DNA from: Verrucomicrobiaceae bacterium
GTDB taxonomy: Bacteria > Verrucomicrobiota > Verrucomicrobiia > Verrucomicrobiales > V1-33
Direction: 5' to 3'
Assembly: GCA_027483175.1 (NCBI GenBank)
Contig: JAIXVE010000050.1
Span: forward strand, 1-58,357
DNA length: 58,357 nucleotides
Shown piece by piece: positions 17,496 to 26,436 of this stretch; the stretch's first letter is position 1; the number at the start of each line of letters is the position of its first letter. Made by a program: the position numbers and the translations under genes. The notes under the pieces are model-generated. The model was not told the DNA's origin. It ran no database searches and was given only the letters and a program-made list of their open reading frames with translations.

Positions 17496-19160
17496 GTGTA
17501 TTCGAACGACGACTACCTTCTCGACCTGCTTCAGGAATCCGGAAACCTAGACCCTCACGAGGTCCAGGAAGCCGTCATCCATAAAGGCAAACGCACTGCC
17601 CTCGAATACCTCATGGAAACCGGTAAGGTCTCCGAGGAACTCCTCGCGCAGACCATGGCCATGAACTCCGGCATGGAGTACGTCGACCTCTCGGGATTCG
17701 TCCCAGACGCCGCTACCCTGGAGCTCATGCCCGCAGAAACCGCCGTCAAATACCACGTCATCCCCGTCGGTATGGAAGGCGGCCGTCTCTCCGTCGCCGT
17801 CGCCGACCCCCTGGACTTCCAGGCCATGGACAGTCTGCCGCACCTCGTCAGCTTCCCGCTCGACTTCTACTGCGCTCCCAAATCCCAGATCACTCAGTAC
17901 CTCACCGAGTTCTTCGGCTACCAGAAGGAAGCAGACGGCAGTCTCAGCTTCAGCGGCTCAGAAGCTGCCGCCATCGTCACCGAAACCGACGCCCCCATCA
18001 TCCGCATGGTCACCGAACTGCTCTCCGAAGCAGTCGTCGCCCGCGCCAGTGACATTCACGTCGAACCCCTCGAAAAACGGCTCCGCATCCGCTACCGCAT
18101 CGACGGGGTCCTCCAGGAGGTCGCCAGCCACCCCAAACACCTCCATGCCCCCATCATGGCCCGTCTCAAAATCATGACGGGTTCAATGAGCATCGACGAA
18201 CGCCGCGTCCCTCAGGACGGCCGTATCCAGGCCCGCGTCGGCTCCAAGGACATCGACCTCCGGGTCTCCACCGTCCCCACCAACCACGGCGAATCCGTCG
18301 TCATGCGGATTCTCGATAAGAGCAGTCTCCTCCTCGGCCTCAGCGACCTCGGCTTCTTCAGCGACGACCACGCCACCTTCACCGAACTCCTCGGCCTCCC
18401 GGACGGCATCATCCTCATCACCGGCCCCACAGGCTCAGGCAAAACGACCACGCTCTACGCCTGTCTCAATACCATCAACCGCCCCGACCGCAAAATCATC
18501 ACGGTCGAAGACCCGGTCGAGTACCAGCTCGCAGGCATCAACCAGGTCCCCGTCAAGGAAGACATCGGCATGAGCTTCGGAGCCGCCCTCCGCTCCATGC
18601 TCCGCCAAGCCCCCAACATCATCATGATCGGGGAAATCCGGGATGCCGAAACCGCCAACATCGCCATCAACGCCTCCCTCACCGGCCACTTGGTCTTCTC
18701 CACGCTCCACACCAACGACGCCCCAAGCTCGGTCGCCCGGATGGTCAATATGGGCGTCAAACCGTTCCTCATCGCCTCCGCCGTCCGCGCCATGATGGCC
18801 CAGCGTCTCGTCCGCAAACTCTGCGGCGAATGCAAAGCCCCAGCAGAACTCAACGAAAAACAAATGCGCGCCCTCGGCCTCGACGCCTCGCGCACCGCAG
18901 ACGCCCGCATCATGGGCCCCACCGGTTGCCCCAAATGCAAAGGCAAGGGCTTCCGCGGCCGGATGTGCATCCTCGAAATCTTCAAGGTCGATGACCAGGT
19001 CCGCGGCATGGTCAACGAAGGCCTCAGCACCCCCCAACTCCGCAAGCGCGCCCGCGAACTCGGCATGCGCACTCTCCGCGAAGACGGGGTCCGCAAGGTC
19101 CTCGCAGGCCTCACCACCGCAGACGAGGTCATCGAATCCACCATGGGCGACGCCGATTGA
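17496..19160 (+). CDS. Type IV pilus / type II secretion assembly ATPase (PilB/GspE family), copy 1
   Basis: This 554-residue ATPase starts at the GTG preceded by AAAGGAG. Residues ~1-140 are the MshEN N-domain ('NLDPHEVQEAVIHKGKRTAL', 'LSVAVADPLDFQAMDSL'). The ATPase core has 'ASDIHVEPLEKRLRIRYRIDG', Walker A 'GPTGSGKTT' at ~310-318, Walker B region 'IIMIGEIRDAETA', and the His box 'GHLVFSTLHTNDAPSS'. A C-terminal zinc module has 'CGEC' and 'CPKC'. All catalytic motifs are intact. A second, diverged ATPase follows 48 bp downstream, then a platform protein and a pseudopilin, so this is an assembly-motor operon. Confidence 0.94.
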   Translation: MYSNDDYLLDLLQESGNLDPHEVQEAVIHKGKRTALEYLMETGKVSEELLAQTMAMNSGMEYVDLSGFVPDAATLELMPAETAVKYHVIPVGMEGGRLSVAVADPLDFQAMDSLPHLVSFPLDFYCAPKSQITQYLTEFFGYQKEADGSLSFSGSEAAAIVTETDAPIIRMVTELLSEAVVARASDIHVEPLEKRLRIRYRIDGVLQEVASHPKHLHAPIMARLKIMTGSMSIDERRVPQDGRIQARVGSKDIDLRVSTVPTNHGESVVMRILDKSSLLLGLSDLGFFSDDHATFTELLGLPDGIILITGPTGSGKTTTLYACLNTINRPDRKIITVEDPVEYQLAGINQVPVKEDIGMSFGAALRSMLRQAPNIIMIGEIRDAETANIAINASLTGHLVFSTLHTNDAPSSVARMVNMGVKPFLIASAVRAMMAQRLVRKLCGECKAPAELNEKQMRALGLDASRTADARIMGPTGCPKCKGKGFRGRMCILEIFKVDDQVRGMVNEGLSTPQLRKRARELGMRTLREDGVRKVLAGLTTADEVIESTMGDAD

Positions 19161-19208
19161 TCCCCACGCGCCTCCGCCCCTCCCAAATCCCTCTCCTCCT
19201 TCTGATAT

Positions 19209-20876
19209 ATGACTGCCCAATACGTTCTGGACATCTTCCAAAACCGCGGCGTGATGAGCGATAGCCAGGTCGGCGAAATCCTCGACGAAATCAGCACCAC
19301 CGGCAAAGACGTCAAACGCCTCCTCAACGACTACGGCTACGTCCAGGGCGAAGAACAGGTCTACGAGGTCATCGCAGAAGAACTCGGCGCAGAATACATC
19401 GACCTCCGCCGCTACGAACCCCCGCGCGCCCTCCTCGACCTCATCCCCTCCAATATCGCCAAAATGCACGGGGCCCTCCCCGTCAACTTCGACGAACAAG
19501 GCCTCCACGTCGCCCTCCTCGACCCCCTCAACCCCCAAACCGTCGAAGACCTCCGCTTCGCCCTCGATAAACCCATCGTCGTCGTCGTCGCAGACACCGA
19601 CCGCATCGAGGACCTCATCAATACCAGCTACGCCGCCGAAAATGAAGGCATGGAGGACATCCTCTCAGGCCTCCAACTCGGCGACATGGGCAAACCAGGC
19701 GGCCTCGAAACCGAAGCCAACGCCGCCCCCATCGTCCGCTACGTCGACCTCGTCCTCTTCCAGGCCGTCAAACAGAAAGCCTCCGACATCCACTTCGAAC
19801 CCTTCGAAGGCGATTTCAAAATCCGCTACCGCGTCGACGGCGGTCTCGTCGAAATGGCCCCGCCCCCACCTCACCTCGGGACCATCATCACGTCCCGGAT
19901 CAAGGTCATGGCGAACCTCAATATCGCCGAACGCCGGATCCCTCAGGACGGCCGCATCATGAAAATCGTCGGCGGTAAACAAGTCGACATGCGCGTCAGC
20001 ACGCTCCCCACCATCCACGGGGAATCCGTCGTGCTCCGGGTCCTCGACCGCTCCAGCATCAATCTGGACCTCGAAAACCTCGCCCTCCCGCCAGCCCTCT
20101 ACGACTACATCCTCGATACCGTCCAGAAACCCAACGGCATCTTCATCGTCACAGGCCCCACCGGCGCAGGCAAAACCACCACGCTCTACGCCGCCCTCCG
20201 CAAGGTCAATACCGTCGACTGCAAACTCCTCACCTGCGAAGACCCAGTCGAATACGACATCGAAGGCATCATCCAGGTCCCCGTCAACGAAGCCGTCGGC
20301 GTCACCTTCGCCAAGGTCCTCCGCGCCTTCCTCCGGCAGGACCCGGACCGCATCATGGTCGGCGAAATGCGCGACAAGGAAACCGCCACCATCGCCATCC
20401 AGGCCTCCCTCACTGGTCACCTCGTCCTCTCCACCCTCCACACCAACGACGCCCCAGGCGCAGTCACCCGTCTCGTCGACATGGGCTGCGAACCATTCCT
20501 CGTCGCCGCTACCCTCGAGGCCGTTCTCGCTCAACGTCTCCTCCGCACCATCTGCAAATCCTGCCGCGTCCCCTACGAGCCCAGCGAGTCCATCCTCAAC
20601 CAACTCGGCCTCAGCCCCCACGAAATCGGCGACAAACACTTCTACACCGGTCGCGGCTGCGAAGACTGCAACTCCTCCGGCTACCGCGGCCGCCGCGGTC
20701 TCTACGAACTCCTCGACATGAGCGACCCGCTCCGCGACCTCATCTGCGAACGCGCCCCAACCGTCGTCATCAAACAGAAAGCCATCGAACTCGGCATGCT
20801 CACCCTCCGCGAAGACGGTCTCCGCAACATCTACGACGGCAACACCACCATCGAAGAGGTCCTCAAATACACCTGA
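19209..20876 (+). CDS. Type IV pilus / type II secretion assembly ATPase (PilB/GspE family), copy 2
   Basis: This 555-residue ATPase is a paralogue of the preceding gene, with the same layout. It has an MshEN-like N-domain ('GLHVALLDPLNPQTVEDLRF'), the 'KASDIHFEPFEGDFKIRYRVDG' segment, Walker A 'GPTGAGKTTTL' at ~316-324, Walker B region 'RIMVGEMRDKETATIA', the His box 'GHLVLSTLHTNDAPGAV', and zinc Cys pairs 'CKSC' and 'CEDC'. The motor motifs are complete, so it should also hydrolyse ATP. It is not a PilT-type retraction ATPase, since PilT lacks the long N-domain and the zinc cysteines. Two adjacent extension-type motors serving one platform gene is unusual; they may form a hetero-hexamer or serve different substrates. 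Confidence 0.93.
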   Translation: MTAQYVLDIFQNRGVMSDSQVGEILDEISTTGKDVKRLLNDYGYVQGEEQVYEVIAEELGAEYIDLRRYEPPRALLDLIPSNIAKMHGALPVNFDEQGLHVALLDPLNPQTVEDLRFALDKPIVVVVADTDRIEDLINTSYAAENEGMEDILSGLQLGDMGKPGGLETEANAAPIVRYVDLVLFQAVKQKASDIHFEPFEGDFKIRYRVDGGLVEMAPPPPHLGTIITSRIKVMANLNIAERRIPQDGRIMKIVGGKQVDMRVSTLPTIHGESVVLRVLDRSSINLDLENLALPPALYDYILDTVQKPNGIFIVTGPTGAGKTTTLYAALRKVNTVDCKLLTCEDPVEYDIEGIIQVPVNEAVGVTFAKVLRAFLRQDPDRIMVGEMRDKETATIAIQASLTGHLVLSTLHTNDAPGAVTRLVDMGCEPFLVAATLEAVLAQRLLRTICKSCRVPYEPSESILNQLGLSPHEIGDKHFYTGRGCEDCNSSGYRGRRGLYELLDMSDPLRDLICERAPTVVIKQKAIELGMLTLREDGLRNIYDGNTTIEEVLKYT

Positions 20877-21022
20877 GCCCACCCACGCTCACTTCGGTCA
20901 CACCTCCCCATATTCTGTCTTGGACATTCCACCAGTTTTCTGGTTTCCTGCCCTGACCTCTTCCCAACTCCTCACTCCCCGGCCGCTCAGTCCGCCCACG
21001 CCACTTTCTACGCCCCTACACC

Positions 21023-22288
21023 ATGGCCAAATTTGAATACATCGCCGTCAATGCCCGAGGAGAGGAAACCGCCGGTTCCATCGAGGCCAGTGGCAAGGAC
21101 GACGCCATCAACAAACTCCGCGGCAGCGGTCTCTTCCCCACCCAGGTCGCCCCGGAAGGCCAGCTCACTCAGGCCGTCAAAAAAACCAAGAAAGCCTCCG
21201 CCTCCGCCAAAGGCAAGGCCCCCAAAAAAGCCCGCGGCAAGGTCAAGAGCAAGAACCTCATGATCTGGACGCGCCAGCTCGCTACCCTCATCGACTCCGG
21301 TCTCCCCCTCCTCCGCGGCCTCAACGTCCTCGCCAACCAGGAACCCAACCCAGTCCTCAAACACACGGTCGTCGCCCTCGCAGACTCCGTCCAGACCGGC
21401 TCCACTTTCTCAGAAAGCCTCGCCCAGCACCCCAAGGTCTTCAATAAGCTCTACGTCAACATGGTCAAAGCCGGTGAACTCGGCGGGGTCCTCGAACTCG
21501 TCCTCAACCGTCTCGCCGAATACCAGGAAAAGGCCCAGAAACTCAAAAACAAGATCGTCTCCGCCATGGTCTACCCGGTGATCGTCATCGTCATCGCCAT
21601 GGGGATCGTCGTCTTCCTCCTCACCTACATCGTCCCGAAATTCACCGAAATCTTCGAAAACATGGTCCAGGGCGGTGCCAGCCAGATGCCCGCCCTCACC
21701 CGCGCCGTCATCGGTGCCAGCGACTTCATGAAGTCCAACTGGTACATCCTCGGCGGCCTCGGCTTCCTCGCCGTCATGGGCTTCAAAGCCTTCGGCTCCA
21801 CCAAAAACGGCCGCCGCGTTCTCGACAAACTCGTCCTCAAACTCCCGCTCTTCGGGCCCGTCCTCCTCAAAAGCTCCGTCGCTCGCTTCTCCCGTACCCT
21901 CGGGACTCTCGTCACCTCCGGCGTTCCCATCCTCCAGGCCCTCAACATCACCCGCGACACCGCCGGCAATACCGTCGTCGCAGAAGCCATCATGAAGGTC
22001 CATGACGCCGTCAAAGAAGGCGAATCCATGGTCGCACCTCTCGACGCCAGCAAAATCTTCCCAGCCATGGTCATCTCCATGGTCGAAGTCGGTGAGGAAA
22101 CCGGGCAACTCCCCGAAATGCTCCTCAAAATCGCCGACGTCTATGACGACGAAGTCGATAACTCCGTCAGCGCCCTCACCTCCCTCCTCGAACCGATCAT
22201 GATCGTCGTCCTCGCCGTCATCGTCGCCGTCATCGTGCTCGCGCTCTTCCAACCACTCATCACGGTCATCACCAAGTTCCAGGGCTGA
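21023..22288 (+). CDS. Inner-membrane platform protein (PilC/GspF family)
   Basis: This 421-residue membrane protein begins 'MAKFEYIAVNARGEETAGSI', typical of GspF/PilC. The two T2SSF domains are visible: 'LMIWTRQLATLIDSGLPLL' with 'FNKLYVNMVKAGELGG' and, in the repeat, 'FSRTLGTLVTSGVPILQAL' with 'MVISMVEVGEETGQLPEML'. Three membrane helices are at ~180-205, ~235-255 and ~390-415. A Lys/Ala-rich insert ('KKTKKASASAKGKAPKKARG') sits between the N-terminal segment and the first domain. A 146-bp gap separates it from the second ATPase gene. It shows a weak ACCAG/CTGGT hairpin and no obvious terminator. Confidence 0.94.
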   Translation: MAKFEYIAVNARGEETAGSIEASGKDDAINKLRGSGLFPTQVAPEGQLTQAVKKTKKASASAKGKAPKKARGKVKSKNLMIWTRQLATLIDSGLPLLRGLNVLANQEPNPVLKHTVVALADSVQTGSTFSESLAQHPKVFNKLYVNMVKAGELGGVLELVLNRLAEYQEKAQKLKNKIVSAMVYPVIVIVIAMGIVVFLLTYIVPKFTEIFENMVQGGASQMPALTRAVIGASDFMKSNWYILGGLGFLAVMGFKAFGSTKNGRRVLDKLVLKLPLFGPVLLKSSVARFSRTLGTLVTSGVPILQALNITRDTAGNTVVAEAIMKVHDAVKEGESMVAPLDASKIFPAMVISMVEVGEETGQLPEMLLKIADVYDDEVDNSVSALTSLLEPIMIVVLAVIVAVIVLALFQPLITVITKFQG

Positions 22289-22339
22289 TCCCCGGCGGGC
22301 ATCCCCCGCCCCCTCCGCCCCAACTCCAGCCCGCTGCCC

Positions 22340-22996
22340 ATGAAATCGTCCGCCTCCTCCCGCCGCCGCGCGGCCTTCACCCTCATCGAAGTCATGACGG
22401 TCATCGCCATCATGGCACTCCTCGGTGCCATGGGCTTCGCTGGCTTCCAATTCGCCATCCGCAAAAGCAAGGAAAAGCAGACGCTCAACCGCATCGCCGC
22501 CATCTCCTCCATCATCAAACAGTACCAGGGCGAAAACGGCAACTACCCCATTCCCAAAGACCCTTTCAGCACCGGCCGTCTCCGCACCAAACAGTGGCCC
22601 GTAGGCGGTGCCGTCGCCCTCTACCAGATCCTCGCAGGCGACGGCGATGACGCCCTCGCAGGCAGCAAAGGCAGGGAATCCGCAGGCATCCCCGGCGGTG
22701 CCGACAACACCGGCAAGGTCCTCCTCGATACCTGCGTCGCCCCTTCCAAAAAACAAATCCAGGAAAAGAAGAAAACCGAAATGGTCGATGCCCTCGAAGA
22801 CGGCCGCTTCGTCGTCGTCGACGGCTTCGGCCATCCCTTCCAGTACCTCGTCGCCATCCGCGACCGCAACGGCCGCATCACCAACACCGGCGAAATGCAC
22901 AGCGGCTCCGACTTCGAAATCTGGTCCTACGGGACGCTCCAACAACGCGACGATACCCCCAAAGGTCAGGCCGAATGGGTCACCAGCTGGCGCTGA
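22340..22996 (+). CDS. Type II secretion / type IV pilin-like pseudopilin
   Basis: This 218-residue protein has a class III signal: a short positive leader 'SSASSRRRAA' followed by 'FTLIEVMTVIAIMALLGAMG'. Cleavage is expected before Phe13, with Ala rather than Gly at -1. Glu5 of the mature protein, needed for assembly, is present. Helix and charged stalk ('RKSKEKQTLNRIAAISSII') resemble GspG-type major pseudopilins, and 'YQGENGNYPIPKD' is typical of the family. It follows the platform gene by 51 bp. No prepilin peptidase gene lies in the window, so processing depends on a distant one. Confidence 0.9.
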   Translation: MKSSASSRRRAAFTLIEVMTVIAIMALLGAMGFAGFQFAIRKSKEKQTLNRIAAISSIIKQYQGENGNYPIPKDPFSTGRLRTKQWPVGGAVALYQILAGDGDDALAGSKGRESAGIPGGADNTGKVLLDTCVAPSKKQIQEKKKTEMVDALEDGRFVVVDGFGHPFQYLVAIRDRNGRITNTGEMHSGSDFEIWSYGTLQQRDDTPKGQAEWVTSWR

Positions 22997-23053
22997 CCCC
23001 CTCCCGCGGAATCCCGCTGGCGATTCCCCTCCGCCTCCCCCACCTTACGCGTC

Positions 23054-23737
23054 ATGAAGACGCCGCTGCCGGAATCCCGGAACAGGAACCTGCCGCGCCC
23101 TGAAGCCCCCGCTCAGGTCTCCATGCCCGCCCGGGATCCTCTCCCAGACGCCCCCAGACGCATGTCCAGCGTCGAGCGCCGTCAGGCCCCATGGAACCCA
23201 CCCCCGCCGGACCACCACCCAATCCGCCGGTTCTTCAAACACATCTTCGCTCTCCTCCTCTGCGGCGGGCTCTTCGGCGGCTTCCTCTACCTCTACCACT
23301 ACGGAGTCAATACCGACGGCAAACAGGAGATGAACTCCCGCGAAATCCTCGCCGTCACCGGTACCGCCATCTGGGAATCCGGCCCGGAATTCCTCCGCCC
23401 AGCCAACCCCGAAGCCGCCGCCGCCCTCGACGAACTCCCCCTCGCCCTCATCGCCGCCAAATCCAAAGCCCAGCGCCGCTTCCCAGAAGTCAGCATCATC
23501 GACGGCGACCCTCCCCCAGGCGACGGCTCCGCCTCCCACCAGATCGTCTACTTCGTCGCCGGCGAGGCCGTCCTCGTCATCCGCATGCAGCTCGACCCTC
23601 AATCCGGTCTCTTCTCCTTCGTCGGTCAGGGCAATCGGCTCCTCCCCAAAAAACCCGCACCCTCTCCCACCGCCGATCCCGCCCCCGAACCTGCATCCCC
23701 AGCTCCACCCACGGAAAAAGTATCGGAACAACCTTGA
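23054..23737 (+). CDS. Hypothetical single-pass membrane protein at the end of the pilus-like cluster
   Basis: I do not recognise this 227-residue protein. Residues 1-60 are Pro/Arg-rich and probably cytoplasmic. One membrane helix follows ('IFALLLCGGLFGGFLYLY', about residues 63-82). The rest is extracytoplasmic, with a compact alpha/beta-looking region ('FPEVSIIDGDPPPGDGSASH', 'VYFVAGEAVLVIRMQL') and a Pro/Ala-rich tail. It starts 57 bp after the pseudopilin gene in the same direction and could be an accessory assembly or minor-subunit factor, by position only. The codon use fits the neighbouring genes, so it is a native gene. Confidence 0.75.
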   Translation: MKTPLPESRNRNLPRPEAPAQVSMPARDPLPDAPRRMSSVERRQAPWNPPPPDHHPIRRFFKHIFALLLCGGLFGGFLYLYHYGVNTDGKQEMNSREILAVTGTAIWESGPEFLRPANPEAAAALDELPLALIAAKSKAQRRFPEVSIIDGDPPPGDGSASHQIVYFVAGEAVLVIRMQLDPQSGLFSFVGQGNRLLPKKPAPSPTADPAPEPASPAPPTEKVSEQP

Positions 23738-23816
23738 ATTCAGGGTGAATCCTCACCGCTCCTCCCGTTCTATCTCTGACACTTTGCCCTCCAGTCCCAC
23801 CCCCTCTTCCCTCCCC

Positions 23817-25112
23817 ATGAACCAGATCATCATCCCCAACCGCCGCGCCTTCCTCAAATCCGCCGCCGCAGTCTCCGCCGCCTCCTCCATCGCCGCCCCA
23901 GGCATCGTCCTCGGCAACCCAGATAGCCGAAAACTCAAAATCGGCCTCGTCGGCTGCGGCGGTCGCGGCAGCGGCGCCGCCGGCGACGCCATGACCGCCG
24001 ACAGCAACGCCGAACTCTGGGCCGCCGGCGATGTCTTCCCCTCCAGCATCGAAGGCAGTCTCTCCGCCCTCCGCAATCAGTTCAAAGACCGCGTCAATGT
24101 CGAGGACTCCCGCAAATTCACCGGCATGGACGCCTACCAGAAGGTCCTCGAAAGCGGCGTCGATGTCGTCATCCTCGCCACACCCCCAGGCTTCCGCCCC
24201 ATCCACTTCGAAGCCGCCGTCAACGCCGGGAAACACATCTTCTGCGAAAAACCAGTCGCCGTCGACATGGCAGGCGTCAAAAAAGTCATGGCCGCCGCCC
24301 AGAAAGCCAAAGAAAAAGGCCTCGCCGTCGTCTCAGGCTTCTGCTGGCGCAAAGACACTTCCCGCCGCGAATTCTTCAAACGCATCCACGCCGGCGACAT
24401 CGGCGACATCGCACACTACTACGCCACCTACTACACAGGCCCTGTCAAATCCATGGCCCGCAAGGAAGACCGTAAACCAGAATACAGCGACGTCGAATGG
24501 CAGGTCCGCAACTGGTACAACTTCTCATGGCTCGGCGGCGACGGTCTCGTCGAACAAGCCGTCCACTCCGTCGACAAAGTCGGCTGGGCCTTCCTCGACC
24601 AGAACCCCATCGCCTGCCACGGCAACGGCGGCCGCCAGGTTCCCTTCGAAGGCGCTGAAGGCTACAACATCTTCGACCACTTCAGCGTCATCTACGAATA
24701 CCCAAACGGCGTCCTCGCCTCCGTCTGCAGCCGCCAGACCCCCAACTGCGATAACGAAAACGCAGACTACATCCTCGGCACCAAAGGCAACGCCACCATC
24801 AAAGGCGGCCTCCGCATCACCGGCGATAAAGCATGGCGCGACCGCGGCGAAGCCCCCGTCAACATGTACGTCTACGAACACATGGAACTCTTCCAGTCCG
24901 TCCGCGAAGGCAAACCCATCTTCGAAGGCGACTGGATGTGCCACTCCACCGCCCTCGCCATCATGGGCCGCACCGCCGCCTACACCGGCAAACGCATCAC
25001 ATGGGACCAACTCATGAAGTCAGAAGAAGACCTCGCCCCGGACGACCTCAAATGGGACTCCGCCTTCACCCCATCCCCCATGCCCCGCCCTGGCATCACC
25101 AAATTCGTCTGA
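23817..25112 (+). CDS. Tat-exported Gfo/Idh/MocA family oxidoreductase
   Basis: This 431-residue protein starts at 23817, giving a twin-arginine signal 'NRRAFLKSAAAVSAASSIAA'; the frame is open 72 bases upstream but those codons add no family sequence. The Rossmann motif is 'IGLVGCGGRGSGAA', and the 'CEKPVAVDM' catalytic-lysine motif of the Gfo/Idh/MocA family is intact. Later segments ('ISWLGGDGLVEQAVHSVDK'-like region) match the secreted subfamily abundant in planctomycetes and Verrucomicrobia. These enzymes oxidise or reduce sugars or cyclitols with a bound NAD(P). The substrate is not deducible. A strong hairpin terminator lies 31 bp downstream. Confidence 0.93.
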   Translation: MNQIIIPNRRAFLKSAAAVSAASSIAAPGIVLGNPDSRKLKIGLVGCGGRGSGAAGDAMTADSNAELWAAGDVFPSSIEGSLSALRNQFKDRVNVEDSRKFTGMDAYQKVLESGVDVVILATPPGFRPIHFEAAVNAGKHIFCEKPVAVDMAGVKKVMAAAQKAKEKGLAVVSGFCWRKDTSRREFFKRIHAGDIGDIAHYYATYYTGPVKSMARKEDRKPEYSDVEWQVRNWYNFSWLGGDGLVEQAVHSVDKVGWAFLDQNPIACHGNGGRQVPFEGAEGYNIFDHFSVIYEYPNGVLASVCSRQTPNCDNENADYILGTKGNATIKGGLRITGDKAWRDRGEAPVNMYVYEHMELFQSVREGKPIFEGDWMCHSTALAIMGRTAAYTGKRITWDQLMKSEEDLAPDDLKWDSAFTPSPMPRPGITKFV

Positions 25113-25143
25113 CCTGACGTCCCCCTCCATTCCAACCATCCCG

Positions 25144-25177
25144 GACGCCCTGTCGGATTCACTTCCGTCAGGGCGTC
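25144..25177 (+). terminator. Intrinsic terminator after the oxidoreductase gene
   Basis: A 9-bp GC-rich stem (GACGCCCTG with CAGGGCGTC) extends, past one mismatch, by four more pairs and closes on a 6-base loop. A T-rich stretch (TTCATGT) follows. The right arm includes the stop codon of the convergent membrane-protein gene, so the hairpin is shared by both 3' ends. Confidence 0.75.
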
Positions 25178-25755
25178 TTCATGTCCCCCCCCCGCCCCGA
25201 CGCCCGCCCAGCGTCCAGAATCCACTCCAGGCACATCGACACCCCAAGACACCCGAAGAAAATGCACGGCAGCATGAAGTTGTTCCCATAGACACCCATC
25301 GCAAAACTGAAACCCATCAGCAGCAAGGCGAGAATCCCCATCCCAAACGCAACCTTATCCGGCCGCCCCTCCCCATCGCACCCCCGAGCCTCCTTCCGGG
25401 AACGCCAGCGAAGCGCAAAAAAGGCACAGACCAGAATCCCGAAACAACCCGCATACACCCTCCCGAATACCACATGCCGCCCGTAAAACCCATCATCAAA
25501 TTTCAGACTGACCAGCATCATCAACACCACCCCAATCCCTACCCGCTCCAGCACGCTCGATCCCTCACCCTTACCTTCCCGACCCTCTCCCTTCTTCCGA
25601 TCACGCCGCTCGCAAAACACCCACAATCCCCCCGCGATCAGCATTCCGGCCAATAACGCCAATGTAATCACCCGGTTCTTCCCGCCCAACCCCTCCCTGT
25701 AGGCATCGCTCGCCGCGAACATAATCGCCAGTAATCCGTAGGCTCTATCTTTCAT
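25168..25755 (-). CDS. Hypothetical multi-pass membrane protein
   Basis: This is a 195-residue protein of unknown family. Hydrophobic segments occur at about residues 27-47 ('VITLALLAGMLIAGGLWVF'), 70-84 ('VGIGVVLMMLVSL'), 97-115 ('VYAGCFGILVCAFFAL') and 135-180 ('MGILALLLMGFSFAMG', 'CIFFGCLGVSMCLEWIL'). That makes four or five membrane helices joined by short basic loops. It faces the oxidoreductase gene tail to tail, and its last codons lie inside the shared terminator hairpin. G-ending codons on the - strand match genuine neighbours, which argues it is real. Confidence 0.65.
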   Translation of the reverse strand: MKDRAYGLLAIMFAASDAYREGLGGKNRVITLALLAGMLIAGGLWVFCERRDRKKGEGREGKGEGSSVLERVGIGVVLMMLVSLKFDDGFYGRHVVFGRVYAGCFGILVCAFFALRWRSRKEARGCDGEGRPDKVAFGMGILALLLMGFSFAMGVYGNNFMLPCIFFGCLGVSMCLEWILDAGRASGRGGDMKTP

Positions 25756-26000
25756 AACTCGCAGAAATCACTTCGTTACCACACCTCCCCAGCACCCCGC
25801 CCCTCACCCCGCCCCCATTCACACCCCCACACCACTCGGACAGCCCCTCCAGACCCCCGAACCTCCCACGCTTCACTGTCATGAGCAGTCCCAACACATC
25901 CCCACACTAGCCCCCCGCCCCCACCCAGTCAAGCCCCCGCCCCCTCGAACCACCAAGCCCCACCGTCCCCTCTCCTTGCCCCCTCGGAGCGCCCCCCTCG

Positions 26001-26020
26001 AAGAGGTCTGTCCTTTTGAC
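26001..26020 (+). repeat. AAGAGG hairpin repeat, copy 1
   Basis: AAGAGGTCTGTCCTTTTGAC. The arms AAGAGG and CCTTTT can pair with one G-T wobble around a 5-base loop. The motif recurs at 26075, 26158, 26300, 38842 and 41624. Confidence 0.65.
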
Positions 26021-26074
26021 CACAGGTACCACGGCGTCCGTGACTTCCACACTCCACGCCCCCTCGCACACTCC

Positions 26075-26094
26075 AAGAGGTCTGTCTTTTTGAC
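26075..26094 (+). repeat. AAGAGG hairpin repeat, copy 2
   Basis: AAGAGGTCTGTCTTTTTGAC. It differs from copy 1 at a single arm base, changing a G-C pair to a G-T wobble. Confidence 0.65.
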
Positions 26095-26157
26095 AACCGT
26101 ACCGCCCCTCCCGCCCCATCGATCCACCCTCGCACCTCGCACACTCAGCGCCCCCCT

Positions 26158-26178
26158 AAGAGGTCTGTCTTCTTCTAC
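26158..26178 (+). repeat. AAGAGG hairpin repeat, copy 3
   Basis: The core AAGAGGTCTGTCTTCTT is kept and the tail diverges to CTAC. It lies directly upstream of the larger dispersed repeat at 26191. Confidence 0.6.
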
Positions 26179-26190
26179 TCGTCGCGCATC

Positions 26191-26268
26191 GCCCGGCCGA
26201 AGGCCCTTGGAATGCCGAAGCCCACTGCCGCTTTCCCCGAGCCAGCCCGCTGGCCCGGCACCAATCAT
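26191..26268. repeat. Dispersed repeat A, diverged copy
   Basis: This stretch matches most of the ~110-bp block at 39424-39534 and 41687-41797, with scattered substitutions. It has two internal palindromes, CGGCCGAAGGCC-like and GCCAGCCCGCTGGC. Read on the - strand it gives a spurious peptide containing 'AGPAGWLGESGS', which also appears at the other copies and should not be annotated as protein. Confidence 0.75.
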
Positions 26269-26299
26269 GCCCCCCTCTGAAAGCACGCCCCCGTCCCCG

Positions 26300-26320
26300 A
26301 AGAGGTCTGTCTTCTTGCAC
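26300..26320 (+). repeat. AAGAGG hairpin repeat, copy 4
   Basis: AAGAGGTCTGTCTTCTTGCA. This copy has the CTTCTT right arm also seen at 38842 and 41624. Confidence 0.65.
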
Positions 26321-26436
26321 TCACTGCGGCCGGCCCCACCTAAATCCGCCCCCATCCTCCCGCGTCACATCCCCATCCCGCCGCACACGCTGCAATGCTG
26401 CTGGATTCCCACGGGGACCCGTTCTAGGACTCAACA

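Larger units (their letters stand above)
25756..26436. repeat. 681-bp repeat-rich gap without a gene
   Basis: No convincing gene is present. Four copies of an AAGAGGTCTGTC hairpin motif lie at 26001, 26075, 26158 and 26300, all in the same orientation. A copy of the larger dispersed repeat found again at 39.4 and 41.7 kb is at 26191-26268. Several open frames cross this stretch on both strands but consist of Arg/Gly/Pro-rich low-complexity sequence and translated repeats. The last 35 bases must include the leader of the oxidase gene; no clear promoter was seen. Confidence 0.7.

Noticed and set aside
20877..21022. Terminator between the second ATPase and the platform gene
   Set aside because: Only a 5-bp ACCAG/CTGGT stem around TTTT was found, too weak to call.
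25879..26355. A - strand frame of 158 codons in the repeat-rich gap
   Set aside because: It is made of translated copies of the dispersed repeats ('GPAGWLGESGS', 'KKTDLF') and low-complexity sequence, with similar peptides at other repeat copies.
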